Shown: positions 1 to 9,648 of the stretch, in pieces | Layout: every line of letters starts with the position of its first letter | How positions within the stretch are numbered: the stretch's first letter is position 1 | The notes under the pieces: model-generated | Seen by the model: the letters and a program-made list of their open reading frames with translations, nothing else | What the model was told of the DNA's origin: nothing | Databases searched by the model: none | Program-made: the position numbers and the translations under genes | NCBI GenBank assembly: GCA_905620445.1 | Contig: CAJQTP010000031.1 | Span: 1 to 34,506, forward strand | Direction of reading: 5' to 3' | Length of the DNA: 34,506 nt | From: an uncultured Candidatus Thioglobus sp. | GTDB lineage: Bacteria; Pseudomonadota; Gammaproteobacteria; PS1; Pseudothioglobaceae

Positions 1-1146
1 ACTGGTAGCGGTGTAGTCAGCTCCTGCTGTAGCCGTGCCGTTCGACGTTGCGTAGTTAACTGAGACGTCTCGACCGGCGGCCGCTGACAGGGTTACAGTA
101 AATTGTCTGTTGCCGGCAGTTTCATTACCACTAACGTCAGCAATGGATAAGCTTGGGGTCGCATCATTATCGGTAATCGTATACGTATGCTCATCATCAG
201 AGCCAAGGGTTGCGCCAACAGCATTTGACAGAGTCACAATGACGGTTTCATTAGCCTCATCAAGTGCATCATTAACAATACTGGCAATCGTAATATTTTT
301 TTGAGTATCACCGGCATCAATCGTTAATGTGCCATTTGCAAGCGTGTAATCTGTTCCTGAGCCGGTAGCAGTTCCTGTTACCGTATAGTCCACGGTGACA
401 GCTGAGCTAGAGGCTGAAGATAAGTCAACACGTAAGTTTGCAGAGGAGGTTGATTCAGCGCCACTTGAGCTGGAGGCATTAAAGTCAACATCGATCTCTG
501 GTGTTGCAGCAGTAATTACTCGAATGTAATCACCTTTGTCTCCATTTTTAGCACCAATTCTTAGGGTTCTGGCATCCGATCCAATAGAAACCCAGTCTCC
601 TGATCTTGTGGAACTGGATGTGTTGTTTGCATAAAAAACAAAACCCTCCATCTCTCTACCGCTGTATCCAGAAGTACTAGATGTTGGGTAGGTCGCTCCA
701 CTCTTAGAAACATTTGATAAAGAAATGGTCCCTGATGAGCCATAATCAATTCCATATATTTCATTAGAAAAGACTATTTGACCTATCTTATTTTGTCTGT
801 CTGACTTAGAGTGGTCATCGTTTAGGTAAACTAAATACGAATTAATTGGATAAGTAGAAGTGTTTACAGAATGGTTTGTACCGCCATCATCATTGCGGTC
901 TAGTGTTATTGTTCCGGCGTTACTCACATTTTCACGCTCGACAGTTACAACAAAGTCGTATCCAGAGCTTGACCTTTGACCGCTACTGCTTGCCTGACGT
1001 GCGTTAAAGTTAGTCGCACTGTGTTTTTCCTCGACATAGCTGTTTACACTTTCAACACCATTAGAGGCGTCAGCGATGAGCGAAAAAGAGCTCAGGAACA
1101 TTAGTACTAAAACTGCTTTAAACTTTAAATATTTATTATTTATCAT
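1..1146 (-). CDS. Secreted Calx-beta domain protein (C-terminus truncated by window edge)
   Basis: Manual translation of minus strand from ATG at 1146 to position 1 is open (382 codons): MINNKYLKFKAVLVLMFLSSFSLIADA signal peptide, then Calx-beta-like repeat text ...VDYTVTGTATGSGTDYTLANGTLTIDAGDTQKNITIASIVNDALDEANETVIVTLSNAVGATLGSDDEHTYTITDND... Missing from the ORF track because no stop lies in the window. Confidence 0.85.
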   Translation of the reverse strand, partial: MINNKYLKFKAVLVLMFLSSFSLIADASNGVESVNSYVEEKHSATNFNARQASSSGQRSSSGYDFVVTVERENVSNAGTITLDRNDDGGTNHSVNTSTYPINSYLVYLNDDHSKSDRQNKIGQIVFSNEIYGIDYGSSGTISLSNVSKSGATYPTSSTSGYSGREMEGFVFYANNTSSSTRSGDWVSIGSDARTLRIGAKNGDKGDYIRVITAATPEIDVDFNASSSSGAESTSSANLRVDLSSASSSAVTVDYTVTGTATGSGTDYTLANGTLTIDAGDTQKNITIASIVNDALDEANETVIVTLSNAVGATLGSDDEHTYTITDNDATPSLSIADVSGNETAGNRQFTVTLSAAAGRDVSVNYATSNGTATAGADYTATS

Positions 1147-1271
1147 AATGATTAAATATCACACATTAAATGCAATTAAGTAAACCTAATTCACTTAAAA
1201 AAATGGCTGCGTGAAGGGGTTTAATTACCTAGAGTGCGATATTTATAAATACAAATCATGTTAAGAAATGC

Positions 1272-1339
1272 ACTTTACAGTCATGCTCAAGATTAATCAA
1301 TCATCACTTTATGACACTATATGATATTTAATGACATTA
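1272..1339 (+). promoter_or_regulatory. Intergenic repeat copy 1 with phased ATGACA motifs
   Basis: Aligns without gaps to 9649-9716 (27-bp identical core at 1292-1318). ATGACActat/ATGATAttta/ATGACAttaa at 10-bp period (1311-1340). Confidence 0.6.
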
Positions 1340-1433
1340 ATTAGATTTAAAAGGAACTACCGAAAGGTATTTTTAATGGTTTTTAGCGATTTGTTATTCC
1401 CTTAGAAGGCAGGTTTGCAATAGTTATGATATT

Positions 1434-2159
1434 TTACAAATCTGTATCTAGCTTATATGGGGTGCTTAGAAACTTAAAGCCAGATCCATGAACGGTGCGG
1501 ATGGGCGAGCTAATGTCTAGCCCTAGGTCGGATATTTTTTTACGAACTCTTTGTACAATGGCATCTAATGAGTTTGACAACGGAACATCTTCATAGCCAA
1601 GTGATTTCATCAAATCATGGCGATGTACAGTAGCGCTATTCGCACTAAAAATTATATTAACAAAGATATCCTCTTTGGTGGTTAAAGCTACATGCCGGCC
1701 ATTGGGCGAAGTGAGAGTTTGTTCATCGTGGTTGTAGACCCACAGTGGCTGTTGCGTTTGATCAGTGGCGCTTGCAGGGTTTAGATGCTGCACTAGATTG
1801 TTAATTGACATACCCAATTCAACACAGTCAAACGGTTTAGTGATGTAGATATCACATCTGTGTTGATAGCCAAGTGCGCGCTGCTCTGGGGAGGATTGCG
1901 CACTCATAATAACAACACCAATTTCGTTAGATATGTTTTTAATGTAGTCAACCAAATCCATGCCATCACCATCTGGAAGGCCTAGATCGATAATAACTAT
2001 ATCAAATGAATCGCTACCAAAGGCTTTATAAAAATCTAGAATATTGCTCACCGCAGTTGGCAAAAAATGATGATGCTCTAAACATTCAATTACAATAGAT
2101 CGCAATGATGGATCATCTTCTACGATTAAAACTTTAAGACTATTTGACGGCATATGCAT
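1434..2159 (-). CDS. OmpR/PhoB-type response regulator
   Basis: Receiver motifs VLIVEDD, IVIIDLGLPDGDG, YITKPFD; C-terminal winged-helix-like region (TTKEDIFVNIIF...RVRKKISDLGLDISSPIRTVHGSGFKF). Confidence 0.88.
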   Translation of the reverse strand: MHMPSNSLKVLIVEDDPSLRSIVIECLEHHHFLPTAVSNILDFYKAFGSDSFDIVIIDLGLPDGDGMDLVDYIKNISNEIGVVIMSAQSSPEQRALGYQHRCDIYITKPFDCVELGMSINNLVQHLNPASATDQTQQPLWVYNHDEQTLTSPNGRHVALTTKEDIFVNIIFSANSATVHRHDLMKSLGYEDVPLSNSLDAIVQRVRKKISDLGLDISSPIRTVHGSGFKFLSTPYKLDTDL

Positions 2160-2179
2160 GGTTTTTAATTGTACAGAGG

Positions 2180-3835
2180 TTAGTTAGTAAAAAAATTTCC
2201 AGTAGCTTTTTTTTCATTTAGAGCAATCGGAGGGACGGAGTTAAACCCCACTACTATTTGTGTGCCTTCATTTAACTTACTATTTACCTGAATGCTGGCT
2301 TGATGTTGCTTAAGGATTTTGTCAACAATATACAGCCCCACCCCACTGCCTTTAATTTTATTACTGGTGTCCGACCTAAAATGCTTTGTAAAGATTTGCG
2401 CTTGCTCATTTTTGCTAATACCAATGCCTTGGTCGGTAATGGTGAGCTCGTAATCATTGAGCTCTACTATTACTTCGTTGCGACCTTTAGAATACTTAAT
2501 GGCGTTGCTGATTAAATTAGTCACAGCAATTTTTATCAGCCCTTTATCGCCTGATAATTCTACTCCCACTCTTGACGCAGGTCGTTGTGACGTTCTTGCA
2601 TTTGTAACGAACTCAATGTCTCTTTTTGGATTAAGTGCTCTTTGCTCATCAATGGATTTTTCAATGACGTCATGTAAGTTAAAATTCTCAATATTAGGCT
2701 TAAGCAGGGCTGTTTCTATATCAACTTTAGATTTGCCTGTTTTAAGGATTGATTCTAATCGATCACTGGCATTAATAATAGATCCAGCACGCTTTAGCAA
2801 TTTGTCTTCGGACCCTCCGGGTTTTATTCTAATGAGCTCTGCCTCTCCTCGAATGATGGCCAGTGGAGTGCGGTACTCATGGATAATCATATCAATAAAA
2901 CTAAGCTGATTCGTTTTCATTTGATGCATTAAACTAAGTGACTGTTTTGCCTCATTTTCAGAATGTTCAAGCTTTAAATTTAATACTTTCAGCTGTTTAA
3001 TAAAAACACCAATCATCATAAAAGATATGCTTGAAGCAATGATGAATGAATTAAGTTGAAACAATTCCTGGTGGATATTGTCAGACCTAAAAATAGGATT
3101 GCCAGTTGATACGAGATATTGCGCAACAATAGACAGTACAAAAGATGTGATTGCTGCACCGACAACATTGCATCTAATAATTATAGATACATTAAGAATA
3201 ATTAATAATGGAATGATAAAGAAAGGATAGGTTGATAAATTGACTAATGCTAAGTAATAAACATAACTCAAAGTGAGTACTGCTAGAACTATGTGTAATC
3301 GTTGTTTTACTGATGAAGACCATAACACTATAATAAGTGGCGTTAACAATATTTGTGCAATGGCATTACCCGCCCACCAATAAGAAAATACGGTTAAAAA
3401 ATTATGAGCAAGGAGATCCTCAAAGTTGCTGAGGGCTACCAAACCCATTGCTGCGCTAAATGGTTGCAAGACGAATGCGATAACACCAATAAATATTAGA
3501 TAGTTTTTTATCGTGTACTCAGTGATATCAAATTTGATTTTATGAAAAATCCAATAGGCGATCAATATCTCAACAGAATTACTCAACGAGATAAGTATCG
3601 CAGATGATAAAGATAAATCCGATGTTAATGCTAACGCAAGCTGGCCAATAAACACACCAGGAATAATCCTGGCACCATAGATCAGAACAAACGCAAGTGC
3701 AATGCCTTCGGGTAAGAAAATAGAGCTGGTTACTACCCCGAACGAAACGACATACGAAAATGATAATTTACCCAATAAGAAATACAGGATTGCCATAGAG
3801 ATGACTTGTGGGATATTCTTAATATTACTAATCAT
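2180..3835 (-). CDS. Membrane sensor histidine kinase with MASE1-like N-terminus
   Basis: Multiple TM helices with MASE1-like start (LPEGIALAFVLIYGARIIPGVFIGQL), H-box FIDMIIHEYRTPLAIIRGE, N-box NLISNAIKYS, G-boxes DQGIGIS and GSGVGLYIV. 20 bp upstream of the response regulator. Confidence 0.88.
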   Translation of the reverse strand: MISNIKNIPQVISMAILYFLLGKLSFSYVVSFGVVTSSIFLPEGIALAFVLIYGARIIPGVFIGQLALALTSDLSLSSAILISLSNSVEILIAYWIFHKIKFDITEYTIKNYLIFIGVIAFVLQPFSAAMGLVALSNFEDLLAHNFLTVFSYWWAGNAIAQILLTPLIIVLWSSSVKQRLHIVLAVLTLSYVYYLALVNLSTYPFFIIPLLIILNVSIIIRCNVVGAAITSFVLSIVAQYLVSTGNPIFRSDNIHQELFQLNSFIIASSISFMMIGVFIKQLKVLNLKLEHSENEAKQSLSLMHQMKTNQLSFIDMIIHEYRTPLAIIRGEAELIRIKPGGSEDKLLKRAGSIINASDRLESILKTGKSKVDIETALLKPNIENFNLHDVIEKSIDEQRALNPKRDIEFVTNARTSQRPASRVGVELSGDKGLIKIAVTNLISNAIKYSKGRNEVIVELNDYELTITDQGIGISKNEQAQIFTKHFRSDTSNKIKGSGVGLYIVDKILKQHQASIQVNSKLNEGTQIVVGFNSVPPIALNEKKATGNFFTN

Positions 3836-4128
3836 TGGTGAATTTTAAGTTGTAATCGATGTAAATACAATGTTTAGTCATCCTAAAGACTTCGACTTTT
3901 TGGAAAGGAGGCTTTGAGAGCCTTGAGGAGCCATAAACTAAAAGGTCTACATTGATTGAAGGTCAAGGTGAACCTGAGAACAGTTAAGTACTTGTGCAAG
4001 TTCCAGCTACTAACTTAATAACTGTTGGAGCAAGGTTTTCAAGCGGGCTAACCCATAACTCTTGTAATTTGGACCTAGGGTAGGTGTACTTAGCTATCTC
4101 TTTGTAACAGTTAATCAAAGTACAAACT

Positions 4129-4797
4129 TCATTTTAATAGAGATAAGCGAACAAGAGCTGCTGCAAATCCAACCGCTACTGAAACACCATCAATAATAGG
4201 AACTTGATGGAATTTTGTTAGTTGTGCGCTAAGATCGGTCATGCCCGCACAACCCAGCACAATAGCTCCTGGCTTGTCTTCCAATAATGATTTTGATATT
4301 TCGTTCGATATCTTTTGTTGGGCATTACTACCCTTTATTTCTAAGTCCAAAACAGGCACTTCACTAGCTCTAACCTTACAACACATAGAGTTTAAGCCAT
4401 AGTTAATTAGATTTTCTTCAATTATTGGAATAGAAATTGAGAGTGTTGTAACTACAGAAAATTTTTCACCAAGCATCATTGCAGCATGAAAAGCTGCTTC
4501 CCCAATTCCAATGATTGGAATGTTAATCATTTTTCTTGCCTCTGCTAACCCAGTATCATCAAAACAAGCAATAATAATAGCGTTAAAGCCCTCATCATTA
4601 CCTTTTATTATTTCCTCAAATAAACCAGGTAATGCAGCAAATCCATCCTCTCTGCCTTGGATAGAGGCTGGACCATAATTTGGATTTCTAGCAACAATCT
4701 CAACATCGGATGAAGCAGCAGATTTTCCTGCTTCACTGATTTTCTCTGTCATTGATTGAGTAGTGTTCGGATTAATAATTAAAATACGAATACTCAT
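4129..4797 (-). CDS. Asp/Glu/hydantoin racemase family protein
   Basis: MSIRILIINPNTTQSMTEKI, IIIACFDDTGL, IVLGCAGMTDL: typical of the family with two active-site Cys. Confidence 0.85.
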   Translation of the reverse strand: MSIRILIINPNTTQSMTEKISEAGKSAASSDVEIVARNPNYGPASIQGREDGFAALPGLFEEIIKGNDEGFNAIIIACFDDTGLAEARKMINIPIIGIGEAAFHAAMMLGEKFSVVTTLSISIPIIEENLINYGLNSMCCKVRASEVPVLDLEIKGSNAQQKISNEISKSLLEDKPGAIVLGCAGMTDLSAQLTKFHQVPIIDGVSVAVGFAAALVRLSLLK

Positions 4798-4802
4798 TTC
4801 AC

Positions 4803-5522
4803 CTAACCTCCAAGATAAAGTTTTTTTACACGATCATCTTTAAGCAATTCAGCTGAAAGGCCACTTAACGCAATAGATCCAGTCGCCATTGCATAAGCAC
4901 GATGTGAAATACTTAATGCCATTCGTGAATTTTGTTCTACCAATAAAACTGAGACTTTTTCATCACGATTAATTTCCACTATTGATCGCGCAATGTCTTG
5001 AACCAATTTTGGTGCAATGCCAAGAGAAGGTTCGTCAAGTAGTAAAAGTTTTGGTTTCGCCATTAAAGCGCGACCAATGACAAGCATTTGTTGTTCTCCA
5101 CCGCTTAATGTTCCTGCACTTTGGTAATACCGTTCTTTAAGGCGAGGAAAACGAACTAACACCTTCTCTAGCGTTTGTTTAATTCCCGCTTTATCTGTGC
5201 GACTAAAGGCGCCCATCATTAAATTATCTTTAACTGACAAAAATGGAAAAACACGTCTACCTTCAGGCACCATGACAATACCTTTTTTCACAATTTCATC
5301 CGGACTAGCTCCATCTAAACGCTGTCCTTGATAATAAATTTGACCTTCAGTAAGTGAATTTAGTCCTGTAATAACTCGTAAAATTGAAGATTTACCCGCT
5401 CCATTTGCACCAATTAAAGCAACTGTCTCACCCTCGTTAATATGAAGAGATACGCCTTTAAGTGCATAAACATGATCATAATAAAGTTTTACGTCTTCAA
5501 AATTTAATATTTGTGTCGTCAT
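4803..5522 (-). CDS. livF: Branched-chain-amino-acid-type ABC transporter ATP-binding protein (LivF-like)
   Basis: Walker A GANGAGKSS, signature LSGGEQQML, Walker B LLLLDEPSLGIAP; LivF-like MVPEGRRVFPFLSV. Confidence 0.9.
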   Translation of the reverse strand: MTTQILNFEDVKLYYDHVYALKGVSLHINEGETVALIGANGAGKSSILRVITGLNSLTEGQIYYQGQRLDGASPDEIVKKGIVMVPEGRRVFPFLSVKDNLMMGAFSRTDKAGIKQTLEKVLVRFPRLKERYYQSAGTLSGGEQQMLVIGRALMAKPKLLLLDEPSLGIAPKLVQDIARSIVEINRDEKVSVLLVEQNSRMALSISHRAYAMATGSIALSGLSAELLKDDRVKKLYLGG

Positions 5523-5531
5523 TTTAGATTC

Positions 5532-6311
5532 TTATAATCCAATAGAGTCATCTTCACTACCGAGATACGCCTCGATAACAATTTTATTTTCCTGAATTTC
5601 TTTAGGTGTTCCTTCTGCTATTAATTCACCAAAATTAAGGACTACGATTCTGTCTGAAATTTTCATAACAGCTGACATATCGTGCTCAACCAATAGAACA
5701 GTAACGTTACGATCTCGAACGCTACTTACAAGATCAACCATGTGCATTGTTTCATCGTGATTCATACCAGCAAATGGCTCATCCAGTAATAATATTTTTG
5801 GGTTTGTAGCCAAGCCAATTGCAATACCCAAAGTTCTCAAATGCCCTTGTGGTAGGGTGCTAGCTAACTCGTTACCAATATCAGTTATACTTAAAAATTC
5901 TAAGAGCTCATCTGCAGAACGAGCAAATTCACGCTCATCATTTCTTGCAGTTGAAGAGCCTATAAAAAAACCGAAGAGATTTGAATTAGAGCGAAGGTGG
6001 TGAGATATAATTATATTATCTCGCACTGTCATTGTTTTAAATATAGTCGTTTCTTGAAAAGTTCGTACTACTCCCATTCTTGCAACTATATGAGGTGCAA
6101 GATTCGAAATACGTTTACCTTCAAGTAAAACTTCTCCTGAAGTGGTTTTCATGAAAGAAGAAATCATTTTAAACAAGGTGGATTTACCTGCACCATTTGG
6201 CCCAATAACAGATAATATTTCTTGTTTATTTACTTTAAACGAAATATCGTTGTTTGCTATTAAACCACCAAATTTCTTGGTCACATTGTTAATTTCTAAT
6301 ATAGTGCTCAC
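5532..6311 (-). CDS. livG: Branched-chain-amino-acid-type ABC transporter ATP-binding protein (LivG-like)
   Basis: Walker A GPNGAGKST, Walker B ILLLDEPFAGMN, LivG-like RTFQETTIFKTMTV. Confidence 0.9.
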   Translation of the reverse strand: MSTILEINNVTKKFGGLIANNDISFKVNKQEILSVIGPNGAGKSTLFKMISSFMKTTSGEVLLEGKRISNLAPHIVARMGVVRTFQETTIFKTMTVRDNIIISHHLRSNSNLFGFFIGSSTARNDEREFARSADELLEFLSITDIGNELASTLPQGHLRTLGIAIGLATNPKILLLDEPFAGMNHDETMHMVDLVSSVRDRNVTVLLVEHDMSAVMKISDRIVVLNFGELIAEGTPKEIQENKIVIEAYLGSEDDSIGL

Positions 6312-7294
6312 TTTGCTTCTCTTTTGTTACTTTTATTAAATATTCGAAGACTTAGTAAACCATTTGGAAGTACTAAAATTAAGGCGATAATGATTGAAGA
6401 GTAAATGAGTAATTGGTACTTTCCAGTAGTAAAAAGTAAATCCCAACCAAAATAAATAAATAAAGTACCTATCATTGGACCAAAAACATAACCCATCCCA
6501 CCTACGAAAACATTTAGCATAAAGTTAATTGAGTCCGCTACCTGGAAAGTTGTTGGGTATACAGATTGTGAGATAGAAATAAAGATGGCACCACCAATTC
6601 CACCTAGAAATGATGAGATAGAATAAGCAATAATGCGAAGTATTGTGATATTAACCCCAATAGAAGAAGCCAATTCTTCATTTTGCTGCAGTGATCTACA
6701 CAAATGACCAATTCTTGAGTTAACTAATCGATACATTCCTGCAAAAACAAAAATCATTAAAATAACAGCCACATAGTAAAAAGCCAGCTTTACATTAGCC
6801 AATGTAGAGAAGTCAGGAATGATACTAATTCCAAATATTGATAGTTCACCAGGTAGGGCTATAGAAGAAATCCCCTTGGCACCATTTGTAATAGGTAAAG
6901 ACATTGCTGTTAATTTTGCAACTTCAGTCAGAACCAACGTTATCATGGCAAAGTAAACACCACGTAAGCGTAAAATTGAAGCTCCAATTAACATACTAAC
7001 AAAAGAACAAAACAATCCAGCAATAGGGACGCTCAACCAAAAAGAAACGTCATATTTTGTAACTAATATTGCAACTACATAACCACCCGCCAATGCATAA
7101 GCACCTTGGCCAATATTTATTCGCCCAATATAAAATGTTAGCCACACTCCAGAACTAGCGATAGAAAGAAGGGCAACGGAAGTTAACGTGTAATAATAAT
7201 CCCAACGACCCGATATTTCAATCAACCATGGTACTATGCCTAGAATAGTTACAAGGAAAATAAAAAAATAGATGAGTTTTGATGCTTTACTCAA
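6308..7294 (-). CDS. livM: Branched-chain-amino-acid-type ABC transporter permease (LivM-like)
   Basis: Polytopic; GRINIGQGAYALAGGYVVA and GGIGGAIFIS motifs; overlaps livG start by 4 nt. Confidence 0.88.
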   Translation of the reverse strand: MSKASKLIYFFIFLVTILGIVPWLIEISGRWDYYYTLTSVALLSIASSGVWLTFYIGRINIGQGAYALAGGYVVAILVTKYDVSFWLSVPIAGLFCSFVSMLIGASILRLRGVYFAMITLVLTEVAKLTAMSLPITNGAKGISSIALPGELSIFGISIIPDFSTLANVKLAFYYVAVILMIFVFAGMYRLVNSRIGHLCRSLQQNEELASSIGVNITILRIIAYSISSFLGGIGGAIFISISQSVYPTTFQVADSINFMLNVFVGGMGYVFGPMIGTLFIYFGWDLLFTTGKYQLLIYSSIIIALILVLPNGLLSLRIFNKSNKREAK

Positions 7295-7298
7295 AATA

Positions 7299-8168
7299 TT
7301 AACCCCATGGTTTTCCCATTAAGCCTTGAGGCCTAATAGATAAGAAAATCATCAATGAAACGAAAATCAACAAGTAAGTCATATCTCCATAGGCAACAAG
7401 CACAGTAAGTCCAATAGACTCAAGCATTCCTAAAATAAATCCTCCTGCAATAGCACCTGAAATAACACCGGCGCCACCGATCATAACCATCATAAATGCC
7501 TTAATAGAGATCGGGCCACCTATTCCTGAATTAACACCAACGATAGAAACAAGTAAACCGCCAGCAATACCAGCAAGCATAGCTCCTAATGCAAAACCAA
7601 GCATTGAGTATCGCGTCACATTTACGCCCATTAGTTGGGCGGCTACTTTATCCTGCGCTAAAGCTCTCATAGCTCGACCCGGCTTCGAATATTGCATAAA
7701 AAGAATAAAAGTAACAATAAAAGTAATTGCCAAGACACCAATTAAAATTCTATCGTACGGCATAATAATTAAAAAATCCCAATTCATAACACCGTCAATA
7801 ATTTTTGGGACACCGCGCTGCTTTTCTCCAAATAACAACAAAATAACCGCATCTAAAAAAAACGCTAGCCCAGCTGCAAGAAGCATACTACTTTCTTCTC
7901 GTTCAGAATTTTTAAGAACTGGTCGAAAAAGAAATTTTTCTACAAAAGCTCCTAAGATTGCAAGTGTTACAGCCGAAGCTAAAATAGCAACAACAAAAGG
8001 CATCTCAAATCGTCCATAAACTGTGTACGTGACAAAACCACCTAAAACATACATTTGCCCATGGGCAAAGTTAAGTACATTCATTAAGGCAAAAATTAAT
8101 GTTAAGCCAAGTGCAATTAACGCGTATTGCGCTCCTAAATAAACCCCATTAGTTAATACTTGTTCCAT
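7299..8168 (-). CDS. livH: Branched-chain-amino-acid-type ABC transporter permease (LivH-like)
   Basis: NGVYLGAQYALIALGLTLIFALMNVLNFAHGQMYVLGG is characteristic of LivH. Confidence 0.92.
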   Translation of the reverse strand: MEQVLTNGVYLGAQYALIALGLTLIFALMNVLNFAHGQMYVLGGFVTYTVYGRFEMPFVVAILASAVTLAILGAFVEKFLFRPVLKNSEREESSMLLAAGLAFFLDAVILLLFGEKQRGVPKIIDGVMNWDFLIIMPYDRILIGVLAITFIVTFILFMQYSKPGRAMRALAQDKVAAQLMGVNVTRYSMLGFALGAMLAGIAGGLLVSIVGVNSGIGGPISIKAFMMVMIGGAGVISGAIAGGFILGMLESIGLTVLVAYGDMTYLLIFVSLMIFLSIRPQGLMGKPWG

Positions 8169-8219
8169 ATTTTTTCCGTCGAATTCAAACTATAAAGGCA
8201 ACCATTTCACTTTACAAGT

Positions 8220-8254
8220 AAATAAAAAAAGACCAGCAACAAAGTTACTGGTCT
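8220..8254 (-). terminator. Intrinsic terminator/attenuator-like hairpin between the binding-protein gene and livH
   Basis: On minus strand AGACCAGTAAC ttt GTTGCTGGTCT followed by TTTTTTATT; stem 8254-8230 with one wobble. Confidence 0.75.
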
Positions 8255-8285
8255 AATCATTATAAATGTACCATTTGTTTAAAAA

Positions 8286-9470
8286 CTAATCAACCTCTGC
8301 AACAAATAATGTTTCAAATTTACCATTATTGTAAACATTAACCACTAGTGGAATAGAAATTTGACGCTTTTGTCCAAACGAAGACATTCCGACATATTTC
8401 AACACTCTGTCACCCTTTAAGTAAGGATTTGGAGCTGTAAATGTTTCCATTGTGTTTTTGAATTCGTCAACATTATTAATCGCTGCCGGATTAGCTTTCA
8501 AAGTTGCTATGATATATTCAAGTGCGTAAACTTTTGTGTTTGACTCATCATTATATTCACCAAACATTTCTATATAACGCGTAACAAACTTGTCCATTTC
8601 AGCACTTTTAATTTCAGGCGTCGATGCACCACCAACTGAAATAAATCCATTTGCCAAATCTCCAGCACCATCCATCAAAACTTGAGCATCTTGACCTGTT
8701 TCAGTAGAAATCAAACCTTTAAACCCAAGCTCTCTCGCAGAACGGATAAGTTGTGGGGCATTTGCAGGCGCTACGCCTGATAATACCAAAAGGTCCGGTT
8801 GCAACTTAACAATAGGAACAATAACAGGCATAAAGTCAGTAGTGTCTACCTGGTAAGTTACTGTTTTTGAAATAACGTTTAAGCCTAATAATTCTGCAGC
8901 AGCAACACCACCTTCACGTTGACTAAGTGGATCAGATTCATTTGCAGCAATAAATGCTACTGTTTTAACACCTTCATTGTCTTTTAAGTATTTATAAATC
9001 GCTGGTCCTGATTGGTAATTAGCAACCATGCCAAGAATTGCATTTGAGGCTGGTTTTGTATAAAGTGATTTAGGAAAAGCGTACGGAAAATACATAATGT
9101 TTTGCTGTTCTGCAACAGGTCGAACAGCTGCAGCACCATCGTCAACATTAGGGCCAACAACATAATGAATTCCTTTTTGAGCCATCTTTTCCATTCCTGC
9201 AATTGCTCGCTTAGGGTCTTTCTGATCATCAAATGACACAATATTAATGTCATAGGTTGTACCACCTATTTTAACGCCACCAGCATCATTTATTAACGAT
9301 GCCCCTGCTTCCATTGAACGTTGATTTGAAATCCCCCAGGATGCTGCAGGACCACTAGTTACGCCGACAAAGCCAATATCCAAAACTGGATTTACAGCTA
9401 ACACACTCGTACAAATACTCAGTAAAAAAGCGACTACTGGTAAAAGTTTTATATTTTTGTTCATAATCAT
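8286..9470 (-). CDS. livK: Periplasmic substrate-binding protein of Liv-type ABC transporter
   Basis: Signal peptide, then LDIGFVGVTSGPAASWGISNQRSMEAGASLINDAGGVKIGGTTYDINIVSFDDQKDPKRA, typical type I periplasmic binding fold. In-frame ATG at 9464 (MNKNIKLLP) has better spacing to AAGGAG than the annotated ATG at 9470. Confidence 0.9.
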   Translation of the reverse strand: MIMNKNIKLLPVVAFLLSICTSVLAVNPVLDIGFVGVTSGPAASWGISNQRSMEAGASLINDAGGVKIGGTTYDINIVSFDDQKDPKRAIAGMEKMAQKGIHYVVGPNVDDGAAAVRPVAEQQNIMYFPYAFPKSLYTKPASNAILGMVANYQSGPAIYKYLKDNEGVKTVAFIAANESDPLSQREGGVAAAELLGLNVISKTVTYQVDTTDFMPVIVPIVKLQPDLLVLSGVAPANAPQLIRSARELGFKGLISTETGQDAQVLMDGAGDLANGFISVGGASTPEIKSAEMDKFVTRYIEMFGEYNDESNTKVYALEYIIATLKANPAAINNVDEFKNTMETFTAPNPYLKGDRVLKYVGMSSFGQKRQISIPLVVNVYNNGKFETLFVAEVD

Positions 9471-9611
9471 TCTCCTTTTATTGTTTTATTCTCCATGACT
9501 CGATGAATACTGTCATTCTAATTGTTAATAATTATTATCACCTTACAAGATATTCTGCCTGTTGATTGATCTGAGTTAATAATAATGCAGATACATCAAA
9601 AATGAATTATA

Positions 9612-9630
9612 TTAGTAATTAAATTACTAA
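9612..9630. promoter_or_regulatory. Perfect dyad (operator-like)
   Basis: TTAGTAATT-A-AATTACTAA, 9-bp arms with 1-nt spacer, in the divergent livK/repeat-protein intergenic region. Confidence 0.4.
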
Positions 9631-9648
9631 CGAAAAATTAACGACTTC

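Noticed and set aside
110-304. Plus-strand ORF (64 aa)
   Set aside because: Antisense to the Calx-beta CDS that covers 1-1146 on the minus strand; no SD or recognisable product.
561-764. Minus-strand ORF (67 aa)
   Set aside because: Alternative frame inside the Calx-beta CDS.
2300-2909. Plus-strand ORFs 71 and 150 aa
   Set aside because: Antisense to the conserved kinase domain; shadow ORFs.
3909-3923. AGGCT/AGCCT hairpin as terminator of the racemase operon
   Set aside because: No U tract follows the stem on either strand.
8984-9265. Minus-strand ORF 93 aa
   Set aside because: Out-of-frame overlap with the substrate-binding protein.
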